In this document: positions 43,394 to 52,550 of the stretch, piece after piece | Position numbering within the stretch: the first letter of the stretch is position 1 | How the letters are laid out: each line of letters opens with the position of its first letter | NCBI GenBank assembly: GCA_963739345.1 | Contig: CAVUAA010000001.1 | Location: forward strand, 806,001-870,000 | Origin: CAVUAA01 sp963739345 | GTDB taxonomy: Bacteria > Chlamydiota > Chlamydiia > Chlamydiales > JAFEGQ01 | DNA: 64,000 nt | Direction of reading: 5' to 3' | Program-made: the position numbers and the translations under genes | Notes under the pieces: model-generated | What the model was told of the DNA's origin: nothing | What the model saw: the letters and a program-made list of their open reading frames with translations, nothing else | Databases searched by the model: none

Positions 43394-44314
43394 CTACTCT
43401 TTCAAAAGGGCAAGAACTCGCCGCTTCACCTCTTCAACCGGCGCCTCGGCATGTGCTCCCGCGGCCCGATCATGGCCCGCCCCTCCAAAGTGATGAGCGA
43501 GTGCGGCCGCGTCGATCTTCGCTGAGGTTCGGAACGAGAGACGGACCAAACCGTCGGCCATTTCGCGAAGGAGCACTGCACAGTCAACTCCCTCCACCGA
43601 CTTGCTAATCTCATTGAGATAGTCGAGATCGTCTGGATTGATCGCTGCCGGTTCCCAGTCTTCGCGCAACACCGTCTGAATCATCACTCCTCCATGCTTC
43701 TGGGTTCGCTGCATCACTTTTCCAAAAAGGGAAAAATAGGAGAAAGGGATTTGCTGAAAGAGCCGTCGGTGCATTTCGTCTGGATCGACACCGATCTTGA
43801 TACACTCATCGGCCAGCTTGTGTGCTTTGCGGCTGGTCGACGAGTAGGAGAAGCGGCCGGTATCGCAGATCACACTTGTGTAGATCGCGTTCGCTGCCAC
43901 CAAGTTGAGAGGAAACCCACACGCTTTAAAAAGGGTGTAGACCATCGCACCAACAGAACAGGCATCGGGATTGATCACAGTGAGAGGGCCCTGCGGACCC
44001 GGATGATGATCAATGAACGCCACGGGACAGTGCTCGGCCCACCGAGCGACCCGTCCAATCCTCTCTAATTTGTGAGTGTCGAGAACAACGACCGCATCGG
44101 GGATACTCCCCTCCTGCCGGAAGAGACCTCGTTCATCGAGAAAGGCGAATCGGGCGGGAAGCGGAGCGTCATAGACAATCTCCACCTCCTTACCCATCGC
44201 AAGGAGCAGTTCGGCAAGCGCCACCGCCGCGCCAATCCCATCTCCATCGGGAGGGACGTGCGTGGTCAGCAGAAAGCGCTGATGTTCACTGATAAGCTTC
44301 TTGATTACGTGCAT
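43394..44314 (-). CDS. nrnA: DHH-family phosphoesterase, NrnA-like
   Basis: A 306-residue DHH-DHHA1 protein that likely degrades oligoribonucleotides and/or pAp. N-terminal motifs are LLTTHVPPDGDGIGAAVAL, VVVLDTHKLERIGR and the namesake FIDHHPGPQGPL, plus ICDTGRFSYSST. The C-terminal DHHA1 domain ends with GGAGHDRAAG. The NrnA activity assignment is by family similarity; c-di-AMP phosphodiesterase activity is a possible alternative. It lies 31 bases upstream of the STAS gene in one operon. Confidence 0.88.
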   Translation of the reverse strand: MHVIKKLISEHQRFLLTTHVPPDGDGIGAAVALAELLLAMGKEVEIVYDAPLPARFAFLDERGLFRQEGSIPDAVVVLDTHKLERIGRVARWAEHCPVAFIDHHPGPQGPLTVINPDACSVGAMVYTLFKACGFPLNLVAANAIYTSVICDTGRFSYSSTSRKAHKLADECIKIGVDPDEMHRRLFQQIPFSYFSLFGKVMQRTQKHGGVMIQTVLREDWEPAAINPDDLDYLNEISKSVEGVDCAVLLREMADGLVRLSFRTSAKIDAAALAHHFGGAGHDRAAGAHAEAPVEEVKRRVLALLKE

Positions 44315-44345
44315 GGTCTAAGACCGCAACGTGTATCATAAAGGC

Positions 44346-44591
44346 TTATTTTTCCTCTTCGTTTTCCTCAACGACATCAAGGCGGACGCGATGGCCGAGA
44401 CGCGCACCGGCGGTAGTCGCCAGCGTACGCAACGCCTGTATGGTGCGTCCTTGCCGCCCAATGACACGTGCAATGTCAGTAGGAGCACAGTGAATGTCAA
44501 CCCGAAGCGGGTCACCTTCCGTGACAACGACTCGTACGTCGTCAGGTGACTCGACAATGTTCTTCACGAGGTAAGCGATAAACTCTTCCAT
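44346..44591 (-). CDS. khpA: KH-domain RNA-binding protein
   Basis: An 81-residue single KH domain protein of the KhpA/YlqC type. It contains the DIARVIGRQGRTIQALRTLA segment with the GxxG loop (GRQG) that contacts RNA, followed by RVRLDVVEENEEEK. KhpA pairs with the Jag/KhpB protein in Firmicutes; its role in Chlamydiota is not known to me. It starts the nrnA-STAS-miaA run and is divergent from the UvrA-like gene, 51 bases away. Confidence 0.87.
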   Translation of the reverse strand: MEEFIAYLVKNIVESPDDVRVVVTEGDPLRVDIHCAPTDIARVIGRQGRTIQALRTLATTAGARLGHRVRLDVVEENEEEK

Positions 44592-44642
44592 GATATCCCG
44601 TATTTCGTTATTGATTTCCCGATCTGCAAGAGTGGAGTTAGC

Positions 44643-46940
44643 GTGACACAGAGTAAAATTTCGATCAAGCTGAAAGGTTGTTCAGAGCACAATCTCAACG
44701 GTTTCGACCTAGAAATCCCCAAAGGAAAACTGACAGTCGTCACGGGCGTGAGTGGTTCGGGCAAGTCATCACTCGCCTTTGACACCCTTCACGCCGAAGG
44801 GCAGAGACGGTACATGGAGGGGCTCTCCATCCGCTACCGCCGCTCTCTGCGTCAGCTCCCCAAACCCTCTATCGAAGCGATCGACGGCCTCTCCCCCACC
44901 CTCGCCGTCGAACAGTCGGCCGCCTCTCTCAGCCGCCGCTCCACCGTCGGCACACAGACCGATACCCACGATCTCCTCGCCCTTCTCTTCGCACGTCTTG
45001 GCACCCAACACAGCCCCACCACCGGCGAGCCCCTCACTCGCCAAACCCACCAGCAGATTGTCGACACGATTCTCAAAGAGAATCCTGACCGTTCTCGCCT
45101 CACCCTCCTCTCCTCCATCGAAATTTTTGATGAAACACTCGAAGAAGCGACCACCCGCCTCGAAAAAATGGGCTACATCCGCCTCCGCATTGACGGCCGC
45201 GACGTCGACCTAAGTGAAGAAAAACCGACCGGCAAATTCAATTTAGTTGAAGTAGTTGTCGATCGTCTCGTCGTCAAACCGGGCATCCGCGATCGGCTGT
45301 CGGATTCTCTTAAGTTGGCTCTTCGACTGGGCCGTGGCGCCTGCAAAGTGAACGATCGATTTTTCTCAGAAGTGTACGTCTCTCCCGACACCGGCGAGCG
45401 CTTCCCCCCCCTCGTCTCTGCCGATTTTAACTTCAACTCGGTCCACGGTGTCTGCCCCACCTGTCAGGGCACTGGCTGCGACGACTGCAACCACACCCGC
45501 CTCAAAAAGCAGAGCCGCCACGTCCGCCTCGACGGCCGCACCCTCCCCGAACTGCTCGCCCTCCCCGTCTCCAACCTCCAACTCAACCTCACCGGCCCCG
45601 TCGCCGCCGAACTCCTCCCCCGCCTTCAAGCCCGCCTCGCCTGTCTCATGGAAATCGGCCTCGGCTACCTCTCCCTCGACCGGCGCGGTGACACTCTAAG
45701 CGTCGGTGAAGCGCAACGGGTCCAACTAGCAGCCCAAGTGGGCGCCGACCTCTCCGGCGTCATCTACGTCCTCGACGAGCCCTCCCGGGGCCTGCACCGC
45801 GCCGACACCACCCGCCTCGGCGACACCCTCCTCCGCCTCCGCGACCTTGGCAACACCCTCGTCGTCGTCGAACACGACCCCCACCTCATCTCACGAGCCG
45901 ACCACATCGTCGAGCTTGGCCCCGGCGCCGGCACCCACGGTGGCCAGCTCATCTACTCCGGTCCCCTCTCCAAGTGGACAAACCGCCCCAAACCACTCCC
46001 CTATGCCAAGCCCCGCTCCAAACCCACAGAATTCCACCAGGTTCGCCACGCCACCCTCCACAACCTCCAAAACCTCCATCTCGACATCCCCCTCCACCGC
46101 CTCGTTGGCTTTTGCGGCCTCTCAGGGGCCGGCAAATCCACCCTCCTCCTCGACCACCTCGCCCCCGACCTCCAGCCCTCAATCATCGACCAGCGAGCCG
46201 CCGGCCTCTCCCCCACCTCCATCCCCGCCACCTATATCGGACTCATGCCCCTCCTCCGCGCCCTCCTTGCCGAAACTCCCCTCGCCCGCGCCCGCGGCTA
46301 CACCGCTTCACACTTCTCACTCACTAAAAGAGGCGGCCGTTGCGAAAACTGCCAAGGCTTAGGCCGCCTCCGCGTCAAGATGGACTTCCTCCCCGACGTC
46401 TACGCCCCTTGCGACGTCTGCGATGGGACCCGCTACAACTTCGAAGCGCTCCAAATCACCTGGAAAGGGCACTCCATCGCCGACCTCCTCTCCCTCACCG
46501 CCGAACAAGCCCTTCCCATCCTCGCCAACCTCCCCGACCTCGCCCGCCGCCTCCAGCTCCTCTCCGACCTTGGCCTCAACTACCTCACTCTTGGTCAATC
46601 CTTTGCCACTCTCTCCGGCGGCGAACGGCAACGGCTAAAGCTGGTCACAGAACTGGCCCGCAAACGGCAAACCCCCACCCTCTACATCCTCGACGAGCCC
46701 TCCGCCGGCCTCCACGCCCACGACATCCAAAAGCTCTCAACGATCCTTCAACGGCTTATAGAAAGTGGGCACACCGTCTGGCTGATCGAGCACAACCTCG
46801 ACCTCCTCCGCCAGTGCGATCACCTGATAGAAATGGGCCCCGGGGGTGGTCCCCAGGGCGGAAAAGTCATCTTCGAAGGGACTCCCAAACAGCTCGCTGG
46901 CACAAAAACCCCAACGGGCCAAGCCCTAGTGGAAGACTAA
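44643..46940 (+). CDS. Compact UvrA-family ATPase (UvrA paralogue)
   Basis: A 765-residue tandem ABC ATPase of the UvrA family (GTG start at 44643), well below the usual 940. Walker A1 is VVTGVSGSGKSSLAFDT and A2 is CGLSGAGKSTLL (about residue 491). Both signatures (LSVGEAQRVQLA, LSGGERQRLKLV) and Walker B motifs (VLDEPSRGLH, ILDEPSAGLH) are present. The second zinc module is normal (CENCQGLG...CDVCDGTRYN). The usual first CPxCG site reads HSPTTG, and the next zinc region is reduced to CPTCQGTGCDDC. It is therefore probably not the main repair UvrA; export or resistance roles are known for some UvrA paralogues. Confidence 0.88.
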   Translation: MTQSKISIKLKGCSEHNLNGFDLEIPKGKLTVVTGVSGSGKSSLAFDTLHAEGQRRYMEGLSIRYRRSLRQLPKPSIEAIDGLSPTLAVEQSAASLSRRSTVGTQTDTHDLLALLFARLGTQHSPTTGEPLTRQTHQQIVDTILKENPDRSRLTLLSSIEIFDETLEEATTRLEKMGYIRLRIDGRDVDLSEEKPTGKFNLVEVVVDRLVVKPGIRDRLSDSLKLALRLGRGACKVNDRFFSEVYVSPDTGERFPPLVSADFNFNSVHGVCPTCQGTGCDDCNHTRLKKQSRHVRLDGRTLPELLALPVSNLQLNLTGPVAAELLPRLQARLACLMEIGLGYLSLDRRGDTLSVGEAQRVQLAAQVGADLSGVIYVLDEPSRGLHRADTTRLGDTLLRLRDLGNTLVVVEHDPHLISRADHIVELGPGAGTHGGQLIYSGPLSKWTNRPKPLPYAKPRSKPTEFHQVRHATLHNLQNLHLDIPLHRLVGFCGLSGAGKSTLLLDHLAPDLQPSIIDQRAAGLSPTSIPATYIGLMPLLRALLAETPLARARGYTASHFSLTKRGGRCENCQGLGRLRVKMDFLPDVYAPCDVCDGTRYNFEALQITWKGHSIADLLSLTAEQALPILANLPDLARRLQLLSDLGLNYLTLGQSFATLSGGERQRLKLVTELARKRQTPTLYILDEPSAGLHAHDIQKLSTILQRLIESGHTVWLIEHNLDLLRQCDHLIEMGPGGGPQGGKVIFEGTPKQLAGTKTPTGQALVED

Positions 46941-47059
46941 GGTGGGGGTGCTGCATAAATCCGATCTACGCATTGTGCCGGACTTTGGTCCTAGGGCGCA
47001 CGTCTACCGTCCCATCCGGAGCCGAATGCCGGTGCAAGGCGAAGGTCTCAATCTGGGTC

Positions 47060-47968
47060 CTAGCCAAATAGCCCTCGCCAAAAGCTCTTTGTTCCAAGCG
47101 TAAGGTCTCCAATCATCATTGCATGGTCGCTAGGGTTCACCTCTGTGTTCCCGATCGGCGTCAACTTCTTCGCAAGTTCGGGAAGCCACTCCCACGTGGC
47201 TGTCAGCTTGGTGTTGATCAGCCGCGTCGCCACATGGTCAATCTTATAAAGATACTCAACTGAATACTTCTGACTCCCTTTCGCTTGGTTCCTTTCGGCC
47301 GCTTTGTACCGGTTAAAGACCGTCTGCTCCTCTCTCCCGTCCAGCTTAAATTCACCGTCGCGAAGAAGACTCATCCGCCCATGCCCGGCGGTGACATTTA
47401 GGTCGCCGCCAAAGATGATCGTATCGACGCCAACAGTATTTGCTGTCGCCGTTTGCAAAATCCCCCTCAACTGGTTGTCCCCCTCCACGGAATCGTTGCG
47501 CCATTTATTGACATCGTCAACTCCCGTCAGGTGGGCCGAAACCACACGAATAGCTCGGCCTGTTGCCACCTGCTTCAGGTCGACAATGGTCGCCTCCTTA
47601 GATTCGATCCATTTGGCAAGGGTAAACTTCTTAGTATTCCAAGCGATTGCCGTATCTCTACGCGCATCCCCACTGTGAACCTCGTACCCTTTTCCCAAGA
47701 TCTTACTTAAGGATTCCGGAATCTCCTGGACAGCGATGATGTCAGCCTGAGCCTCAGCAAAAATCTTTGTCATCCGCTCCGCCCGCACACGCGCTACCGG
47801 CTCGTACAAGCTGTGGTTGAACACGTGCCAGCCATCCTCTTTATGCATGGCGCCAAGAGCTTTGGGGTTGTTCGGATGGTTATCATCCATTGCGACAAGG
47901 TCAAAGTCTGTTGCTGAGTTCCACTGAATGAATCGAATGCTCAAATCCGCGTTATTGTTATTATCCAT
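47060..47968 (-). CDS. Endonuclease/exonuclease/phosphatase-family protein
   Basis: A 302-residue EEP-fold protein. ATG 47968 is chosen because GGGGAAA lies seven bases upstream; a TTG at 47983 is also in frame. EEP motifs are ADIIAVQEIPE (metal-binding Glu), GGDLNVTAGHG (Asp-Asn pair), and the C-terminal NPSDHAMMIGDL (catalytic His). Members cleave DNA, RNA or phospholipid head groups. The upstream region is strongly AT-rich compared with the neighbours, suggesting acquired DNA. No signal peptide is visible. Confidence 0.8.
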   Translation of the reverse strand: MDNNNNADLSIRFIQWNSATDFDLVAMDDNHPNNPKALGAMHKEDGWHVFNHSLYEPVARVRAERMTKIFAEAQADIIAVQEIPESLSKILGKGYEVHSGDARRDTAIAWNTKKFTLAKWIESKEATIVDLKQVATGRAIRVVSAHLTGVDDVNKWRNDSVEGDNQLRGILQTATANTVGVDTIIFGGDLNVTAGHGRMSLLRDGEFKLDGREEQTVFNRYKAAERNQAKGSQKYSVEYLYKIDHVATRLINTKLTATWEWLPELAKKLTPIGNTEVNPSDHAMMIGDLTLGTKSFWRGLFG

Positions 47969-48398
47969 GGCAATTTTCCCCAATTAATGATTATCTCTTC
48001 CTATCAAGACACTATTATAGAACAGGAGTGTTTATTGTATATTAAGTTTTTGAAGCATCCGCGTTGGAGAGCATGCAAAACATCAACATGTTTATTATGA
48101 GTCAGTTACAACCCTATCGCCTCCGAATTGAATCTGGAGCTTGCCGACCCAGCCTGATGGCGGACTACGAGCATCAACCACCGTAGTGCACTCACACTTA
48201 GGGGGCTGCTTTTCCACCGTCCAGACATCTCCCAAAGAATTTCGCCACATCTGAGATTGATTGAATAACACTCATCGCAACCCTATTTTATTTATTTTCG
48301 CTAAACATAATATAATATCGCGATGTTTATTTACGGCACATTTAATGCTTTAACTATACAATCGATTGCCAATCACTTAGATTTACATTTGACAGAGG
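47969..48398. other. AT-rich gene-free stretch
   Basis: About 430 bases, clearly richer in A/T than the flanks, notably 48000-48060 and 48280-48390. A TATAAT on the minus strand (48019-48014) is a plausible -10 for the EEP gene, with no good -35. TTGACA on the plus strand at about 48389-48394 precedes the GNAT gene. A 37-codon frame from ATG 48071 is probably chance. No tRNA or known RNA seen. Confidence 0.5.
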
Positions 48399-48425
48399 AT
48401 GAGGGGGCGGGTTAGGCTAGATGGC

Positions 48426-48914
48426 ATGGAAATTTTCAAACCGACTGCGCAGGACATTCCAGCCCTACTCGAGCTGCTGGAAGAGACCTATCACCTCCAT
48501 CACGACCTGGATGACATCTACTATGTCCCTTGGAGTGAGGAGGTTAAAGCGAAGCTGGAGCGCTATCTAACTGGAGCGGTGGAAACGGGGAAACCGCGAG
48601 CCCTTGCAGCCCGAGATGCAGAACAATGCATTGGCCTCATCCTCTACAGGGTGGAGGATGGCGGGGCGATTGATACCCACTTCAACCAGTGTGGTGTGGT
48701 GAACGAGGTGGTGGTGACGGGCAATCTGCGAGGGCATGGCGTTGGCCGCCAGCTCCTCACGAAGGTGGAGCGGGAGTTTGCCAACGAGGGGATCCAACAT
48801 GTGAAGCTCTTCTGCTCGACCTCCAACCAGCGTGCCCGCGGCTTCTATGAGCGGGAGGGCTACCGCCCCCTTCAACAACTCTTCTGCAAAGAGCTTCACT
48901 CTTCGACGAGTTAG
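48426..48914 (+). CDS. GNAT-family N-acetyltransferase
   Basis: A 162-residue acetyltransferase from the start MEIFKPTAQDIPALLELLEE; an in-frame ATG at 48399 is an alternative. The GNAT core is present with NEVVVTGNLRGHGVGRQLL, where the R/Q-x-x-G-x-G/A loop binds the acetyl-CoA pyrophosphate, and the end RARGFYEREGYRPL. The acceptor may be a protein, amine or antibiotic; the sequence does not decide. Its stop overlaps the convergent cyoE gene by four bases. Confidence 0.86.
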   Translation: MEIFKPTAQDIPALLELLEETYHLHHDLDDIYYVPWSEEVKAKLERYLTGAVETGKPRALAARDAEQCIGLILYRVEDGGAIDTHFNQCGVVNEVVVTGNLRGHGVGRQLLTKVEREFANEGIQHVKLFCSTSNQRARGFYEREGYRPLQQLFCKELHSSTS

Positions 48915-49756
48915 GCGTGATCGACCGAGATCGCGAGGGTGAGAAGAAGGATGATCACAAGCGAGCAGAAAAACATCTGACGGGCCCACCGTGGATCGTT
49001 CTGGGCTCGTATTCCCCTTAAAGAGAGGAGGAGCCACGCGACACCAGATAGGGAGGCGATGATTAGGTAGAGGACGCCAGTGTAGTCAAAGAGGGTGAGC
49101 AGCGGGACGGTGACGAGAAACGCCGCAACCCAGAGCACCATGTGGACCTTGGTAAGGGGGATCCCCCCCGTTGCGGGAAGGACAGGGATGGCGGCTGCAA
49201 CGTAGTCATCGAGCCGGTAGATGGCGATCGCGTAGAAGTGAGGCATCTGCCACACCACCATCATCGCAAAAAGAAGACCGGCACCGAGATCGAGGCGGCC
49301 GCTCACGGCGCAGTAGCCGACGAGCGGAGGGAGGGCCCCGGCGACACTTCCGACAAGGGTGCCGTAGGAGGAACGGTATTTTCCAAAGGTATAGAGAAAG
49401 GCGTAGACGAAGAAGCCAAAGAGGGCGATGGAGGTAGTGAGGGGGTTGGTGAATACAAGCAGGATGGCAGTGCCCAGAATGCCAAGGGCGGAGGCGAAGA
49501 TCAGCGCTCTTCGTAGAGAGATGAGTCCGACGACAAGGACGCGATCCTTTGTCCGCTCCATTTTTTGATCGCTATGGCGATCGACGTAGTTGTTGAACAC
49601 GCAGGCTGAGGCAATGATGAGGGCCAGGCCGGCAGTGGTCAGAAGAAAGAGCCAGACATCAAAATGGTGCTGCGAGGCGAGGGCAAAGCCGGCAGCAGTG
49701 GTGAGCAAGTTTCCAAAGATGATTCCGGGCTTGGTCAGCATGTAGTAGAACTTCAT
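48911..49756 (-). CDS. cyoE: Heme O synthase (protoheme IX farnesyltransferase)
   Basis: Adds a farnesyl chain to heme b to give heme O, the cofactor of the oxidase encoded upstream. The 281-residue UbiA-family membrane protein has about nine helices and the NNYVDRHSDQKMERTKDR motif, an NxxxDxxxD-type prenyl diphosphate site. YFY-like second motif and PHFYAIAIYRLDDY follow. It overlaps cyoD by four bases, the last gene of cyoABCDE. Confidence 0.94.
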   Translation of the reverse strand: MKFYYMLTKPGIIFGNLLTTAAGFALASQHHFDVWLFLLTTAGLALIIASACVFNNYVDRHSDQKMERTKDRVLVVGLISLRRALIFASALGILGTAILLVFTNPLTTSIALFGFFVYAFLYTFGKYRSSYGTLVGSVAGALPPLVGYCAVSGRLDLGAGLLFAMMVVWQMPHFYAIAIYRLDDYVAAAIPVLPATGGIPLTKVHMVLWVAAFLVTVPLLTLFDYTGVLYLIIASLSGVAWLLLSLRGIRAQNDPRWARQMFFCSLVIILLLTLAISVDHA

Positions 49757-50076
49757 CCGACTCCGAGATTGTAGTTGAGGTTAGACATGATCCAGAGCGA
49801 CCCGGCGACCAAGATCAAGAGTACACAGAGCATGAAGGAAAACGTGTAAAGCTTCCAGCGGGGGGTGGGCTCGCGACCAATCTCCAAAAAGAGGAGGAGC
49901 TGAACTAGCGCCTGGGTGAGGGCAAGGCCAAACAAGTAGAGGGCCAGCGGCAGGCCCGAGAAGAGATGATCGCACGCGACAAAGTAGGCTGAGAGAGTGA
50001 GGATCGCCGAAAGGAGAAATCCCAACACATAGGGCCAAATGGAGGTGTGATTGGTCTCCGCAAAAAAGGACTTCAT
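49753..50076 (-). CDS. cyoD: Cytochrome bo3 oxidase subunit IV
   Basis: A 107-residue, three-helix membrane protein. ATG 50076 (MKSFFAETNHTSIWPYVLGF) overlaps the cyoC stop by four bases; the longer frame to 50223 lies inside cyoC and is not plausible. The segments GFLLSAILTLSAYFVA, LTQALVQLLLFLEIG and a third helix match CyoD. It stabilises the Cu-B centre assembly in E. coli. Confidence 0.92.
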   Translation of the reverse strand: MKSFFAETNHTSIWPYVLGFLLSAILTLSAYFVACDHLFSGLPLALYLFGLALTQALVQLLLFLEIGREPTPRWKLYTFSFMLCVLLILVAGSLWIMSNLNYNLGVG

Positions 50077-50636
50077 GAAGCTCCCATCAGGTAGACATAG
50101 GTGAAGATGAAGATCCACACGACGTCGAGCAAGTGCCAGTAGAGCCGGAGGCAGTTTAGGCGGGTAAGGCTCACAGCCGTCAGCCCCCGACGCCACACCG
50201 GAACGAGGAGGACAATCATCCAAAGGAGACCGATCGAGACGTGTAGACCGTGCGTCCCGACGAGAGTGAAGAAGGCGGATAGGGAGGCACTATCTTGCCA
50301 GCTATGCCCCCCCTGCACGATCTGGGTAAATTCGGCGACCTCAAGCGCGATGAAGGATGCGCCGAGCAACCAGGTGGGGACAAACCACAGAAGCACCCAG
50401 TTTTTTCCCCTGATCTGGGGCTTGACCAGGGCGATTCCGGAGGTGAAGCTACTGGTAAGAAGAAGTAGCGTCTGCGTCAGGAGATAGGGATAGCTGAACA
50501 GTTGCCCGATCGACGGGCCGCCAAAGGTCTGTGTATGGAGGACGGCGTAGGTGGCAAAGAGGATCGCAAAGAGAATGCAATCGGTCATCAGGTAGGTCCA
50601 AAAGCCGAATAAGGTGTGAGTCCGAGTCTCTGTCAT
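50073..50636 (-). CDS. cyoC: Cytochrome bo3 oxidase subunit III
   Basis: A 187-residue, five-helix membrane protein starting MTETRTHTLFGFWTYLMTDC, typical of CyoC (heme-copper subunit III without the first two helices of CoxC). Motifs include ALEVAEFTQIVQGGHSWQDS, FFTLVGTHGLHVSIGLLWM and the final WHLLDVVWIFIFTYVYLMG. It overlaps cyoB by four bases and cyoD by four bases. Confidence 0.94.
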   Translation of the reverse strand: MTETRTHTLFGFWTYLMTDCILFAILFATYAVLHTQTFGGPSIGQLFSYPYLLTQTLLLLTSSFTSGIALVKPQIRGKNWVLLWFVPTWLLGASFIALEVAEFTQIVQGGHSWQDSASLSAFFTLVGTHGLHVSIGLLWMIVLLVPVWRRGLTAVSLTRLNCLRLYWHLLDVVWIFIFTYVYLMGAS

Positions 50637-52549
50637 ATTGTGACTGGAACCTCCACTTCCGTATGGGGATCGGAGAGGCGAACGATGAGACAGGCAAGAA
50701 TGCCCACCAGCCCAACCGCTGCAAGCCAGAACATGTGCCACACGAGGCCAAACCCGACCAAGAAACTGAGGCCACCGATGAAAAATCCTAACGGGGTGTT
50801 CTTAGGCATGGAAATCGTCTTGGGCATCGGCCCCTCTGGAGTGGCGATGCCCTCTTTCTTCATCTGGTGAAAGGCATCGCGCGTGTGGACTTGGGGAATA
50901 CGAGCAAAATTGTAGAGAGGAGGTGGCGAAGAGGTCGACCACTCAAGCGTCCTGCCATCCCAAAGATCGCCTGCTGACTCCTTGTTCTTAACACTCGCAA
51001 TGACCTGAATGATCTGTAAAAGGACACCGATGATGATGAGGGTCACTCCCACAGCAGCGATGATAAAGAGCGGTTGCCACCCGGTTGACAGCTCGTAGTG
51101 GTTGAGGCGGCGGGTGGCCCCCATCAGTCCGAGAACGTAAAGGGGGAAAAAGGCGGCCATGAACCCAACAATCCAGCAGAAAAATGCGTACCGGCCCACC
51201 CTCTCGTTGAGCTTGCGGCCGGTAAACTTGGGGAACCAGTAGGAGAAGCCGGCAAAAAATCCAAAAAGAAGCCCGCCGATCAACATGGAATGGAAGTGGG
51301 CAATCAGGAAGAGGCTGTTGTGCGCCTGAAAGTTAAATGGGGCAACCGAGAGGAGCACACCGGTCATCCCGCCAGTCGTAAATATAAAGACAAAGCCCAG
51401 AAACCAGAGCATTGGGGTAGTGAGTCGAATGCGTCCCTGATACATCGTGAACAGCCAGTTGAAGATCTTCACCCCTGTGGGTACCGCGATGATCATCGTC
51501 ATGATGCCAAACACCGCGTTGACGTTGGGACCCGCTCCCATCGTAAAAAAGTGGTGGAGCCAGACAGTAAAGGAGAGGAAAACGATGGCAAAGATGGCCA
51601 CGACCATGGAGGTGTAGCCAAAGAGGCGCTTCGATGAAAAGGTGGCGACCACCTCCGAGAAAATCCCAAAGGCGGGCAAAATCAAGACATAGACCTCTGG
51701 ATGCCCCCACGCCCAAATCAGATTGACGTACATCATCGGACTGCCACCGCTTCCCGCGGTGAAAAAGTGGGAGCCGACGAGGCGATCGAGAGCGAGCATA
51801 CTGGCCACAGCGGTGAGGACGGGGAATGCAAAAAGTATCAGTATCAGCGTTCCCACAGAAGCCCATACAAAGAGGGGCAGCCTGAGCATGGTCATGCCCG
51901 GACAGCGCATCCGGACGATGGTGCCCCAAAAGTTGATGGCAGAGAGCAGACTTCCCACACCGGCAATTTGAACGCTCCAAATCCAATAGTCCACCCCCGT
52001 TCCTGGGTTATATCTTAGCCCAGAGAGTGGGGGGTAGGCAACCCATCCTGTGTCCGCGAAATTGCCGACCATCATCGAGGCGAGCAGCAACAATGCTCCG
52101 GAGGCAAAGAGCCAGAAACTGATGGCGTTGAGGAAGGGAAAAGCGACATCGCGCGCACCAATTTGCAGGGGGATCACCAAGTTCATCAGGCCAAAAATGG
52201 TCCCCATGCCGACGAAGAAAATCATCGTCGTCCCGTGAGCTGTAAAGATCTGCTGGAAATGCTCGGAGGAGAGAATCCCGCTAGCGCTCCCCACAGCGAG
52301 CACTTGCTGTGCACGCATCAGGGCTGCATCAGAGAGCCCCTTGAACAGCATGAAGACTGCTACGATCAGATACATCGCACCGATTCGCTTGGGATCAAGC
52401 GACGTGAGCCACTCCCTCCACAGCCATGTCCACCGGCGGTAATAAAAGAGGAAACCGATGCCAACCAGGGCGGAGAAAACGATCCCCACCGCCACCACGT
52501 TCTGCATGGTGTTGTGATTAAAAGCTTGAAGGGTTAATCGACCAAACAT
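50633..52549 (-). CDS. cyoB: Cytochrome bo3 oxidase subunit I
   Basis: The catalytic, proton-pumping subunit that reduces oxygen. The 638-residue protein has the heme-copper oxidase helices. Heme ligand His is in HGTTMIFFVGMGTIFG; the cross-linked His-Tyr is in WGHPEVYVLILPAFG; the Cu-B pair is in FTVWLHHFFTMG; the heme pair is in AHFHSMLIGG. Start 52549 (MFGRLTLQAFNHNTM) lies one base after the cyoA stop; the longer frame lies inside cyoA. Subunit I length is like that of E. coli CyoB (about 660). Confidence 0.96.
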   Translation of the reverse strand: MFGRLTLQAFNHNTMQNVVAVGIVFSALVGIGFLFYYRRWTWLWREWLTSLDPKRIGAMYLIVAVFMLFKGLSDAALMRAQQVLAVGSASGILSSEHFQQIFTAHGTTMIFFVGMGTIFGLMNLVIPLQIGARDVAFPFLNAISFWLFASGALLLLASMMVGNFADTGWVAYPPLSGLRYNPGTGVDYWIWSVQIAGVGSLLSAINFWGTIVRMRCPGMTMLRLPLFVWASVGTLILILFAFPVLTAVASMLALDRLVGSHFFTAGSGGSPMMYVNLIWAWGHPEVYVLILPAFGIFSEVVATFSSKRLFGYTSMVVAIFAIVFLSFTVWLHHFFTMGAGPNVNAVFGIMTMIIAVPTGVKIFNWLFTMYQGRIRLTTPMLWFLGFVFIFTTGGMTGVLLSVAPFNFQAHNSLFLIAHFHSMLIGGLLFGFFAGFSYWFPKFTGRKLNERVGRYAFFCWIVGFMAAFFPLYVLGLMGATRRLNHYELSTGWQPLFIIAAVGVTLIIIGVLLQIIQVIASVKNKESAGDLWDGRTLEWSTSSPPPLYNFARIPQVHTRDAFHQMKKEGIATPEGPMPKTISMPKNTPLGFFIGGLSFLVGFGLVWHMFWLAAVGLVGILACLIVRLSDPHTEVEVPVTI

Positions 52550-52550
52550 C

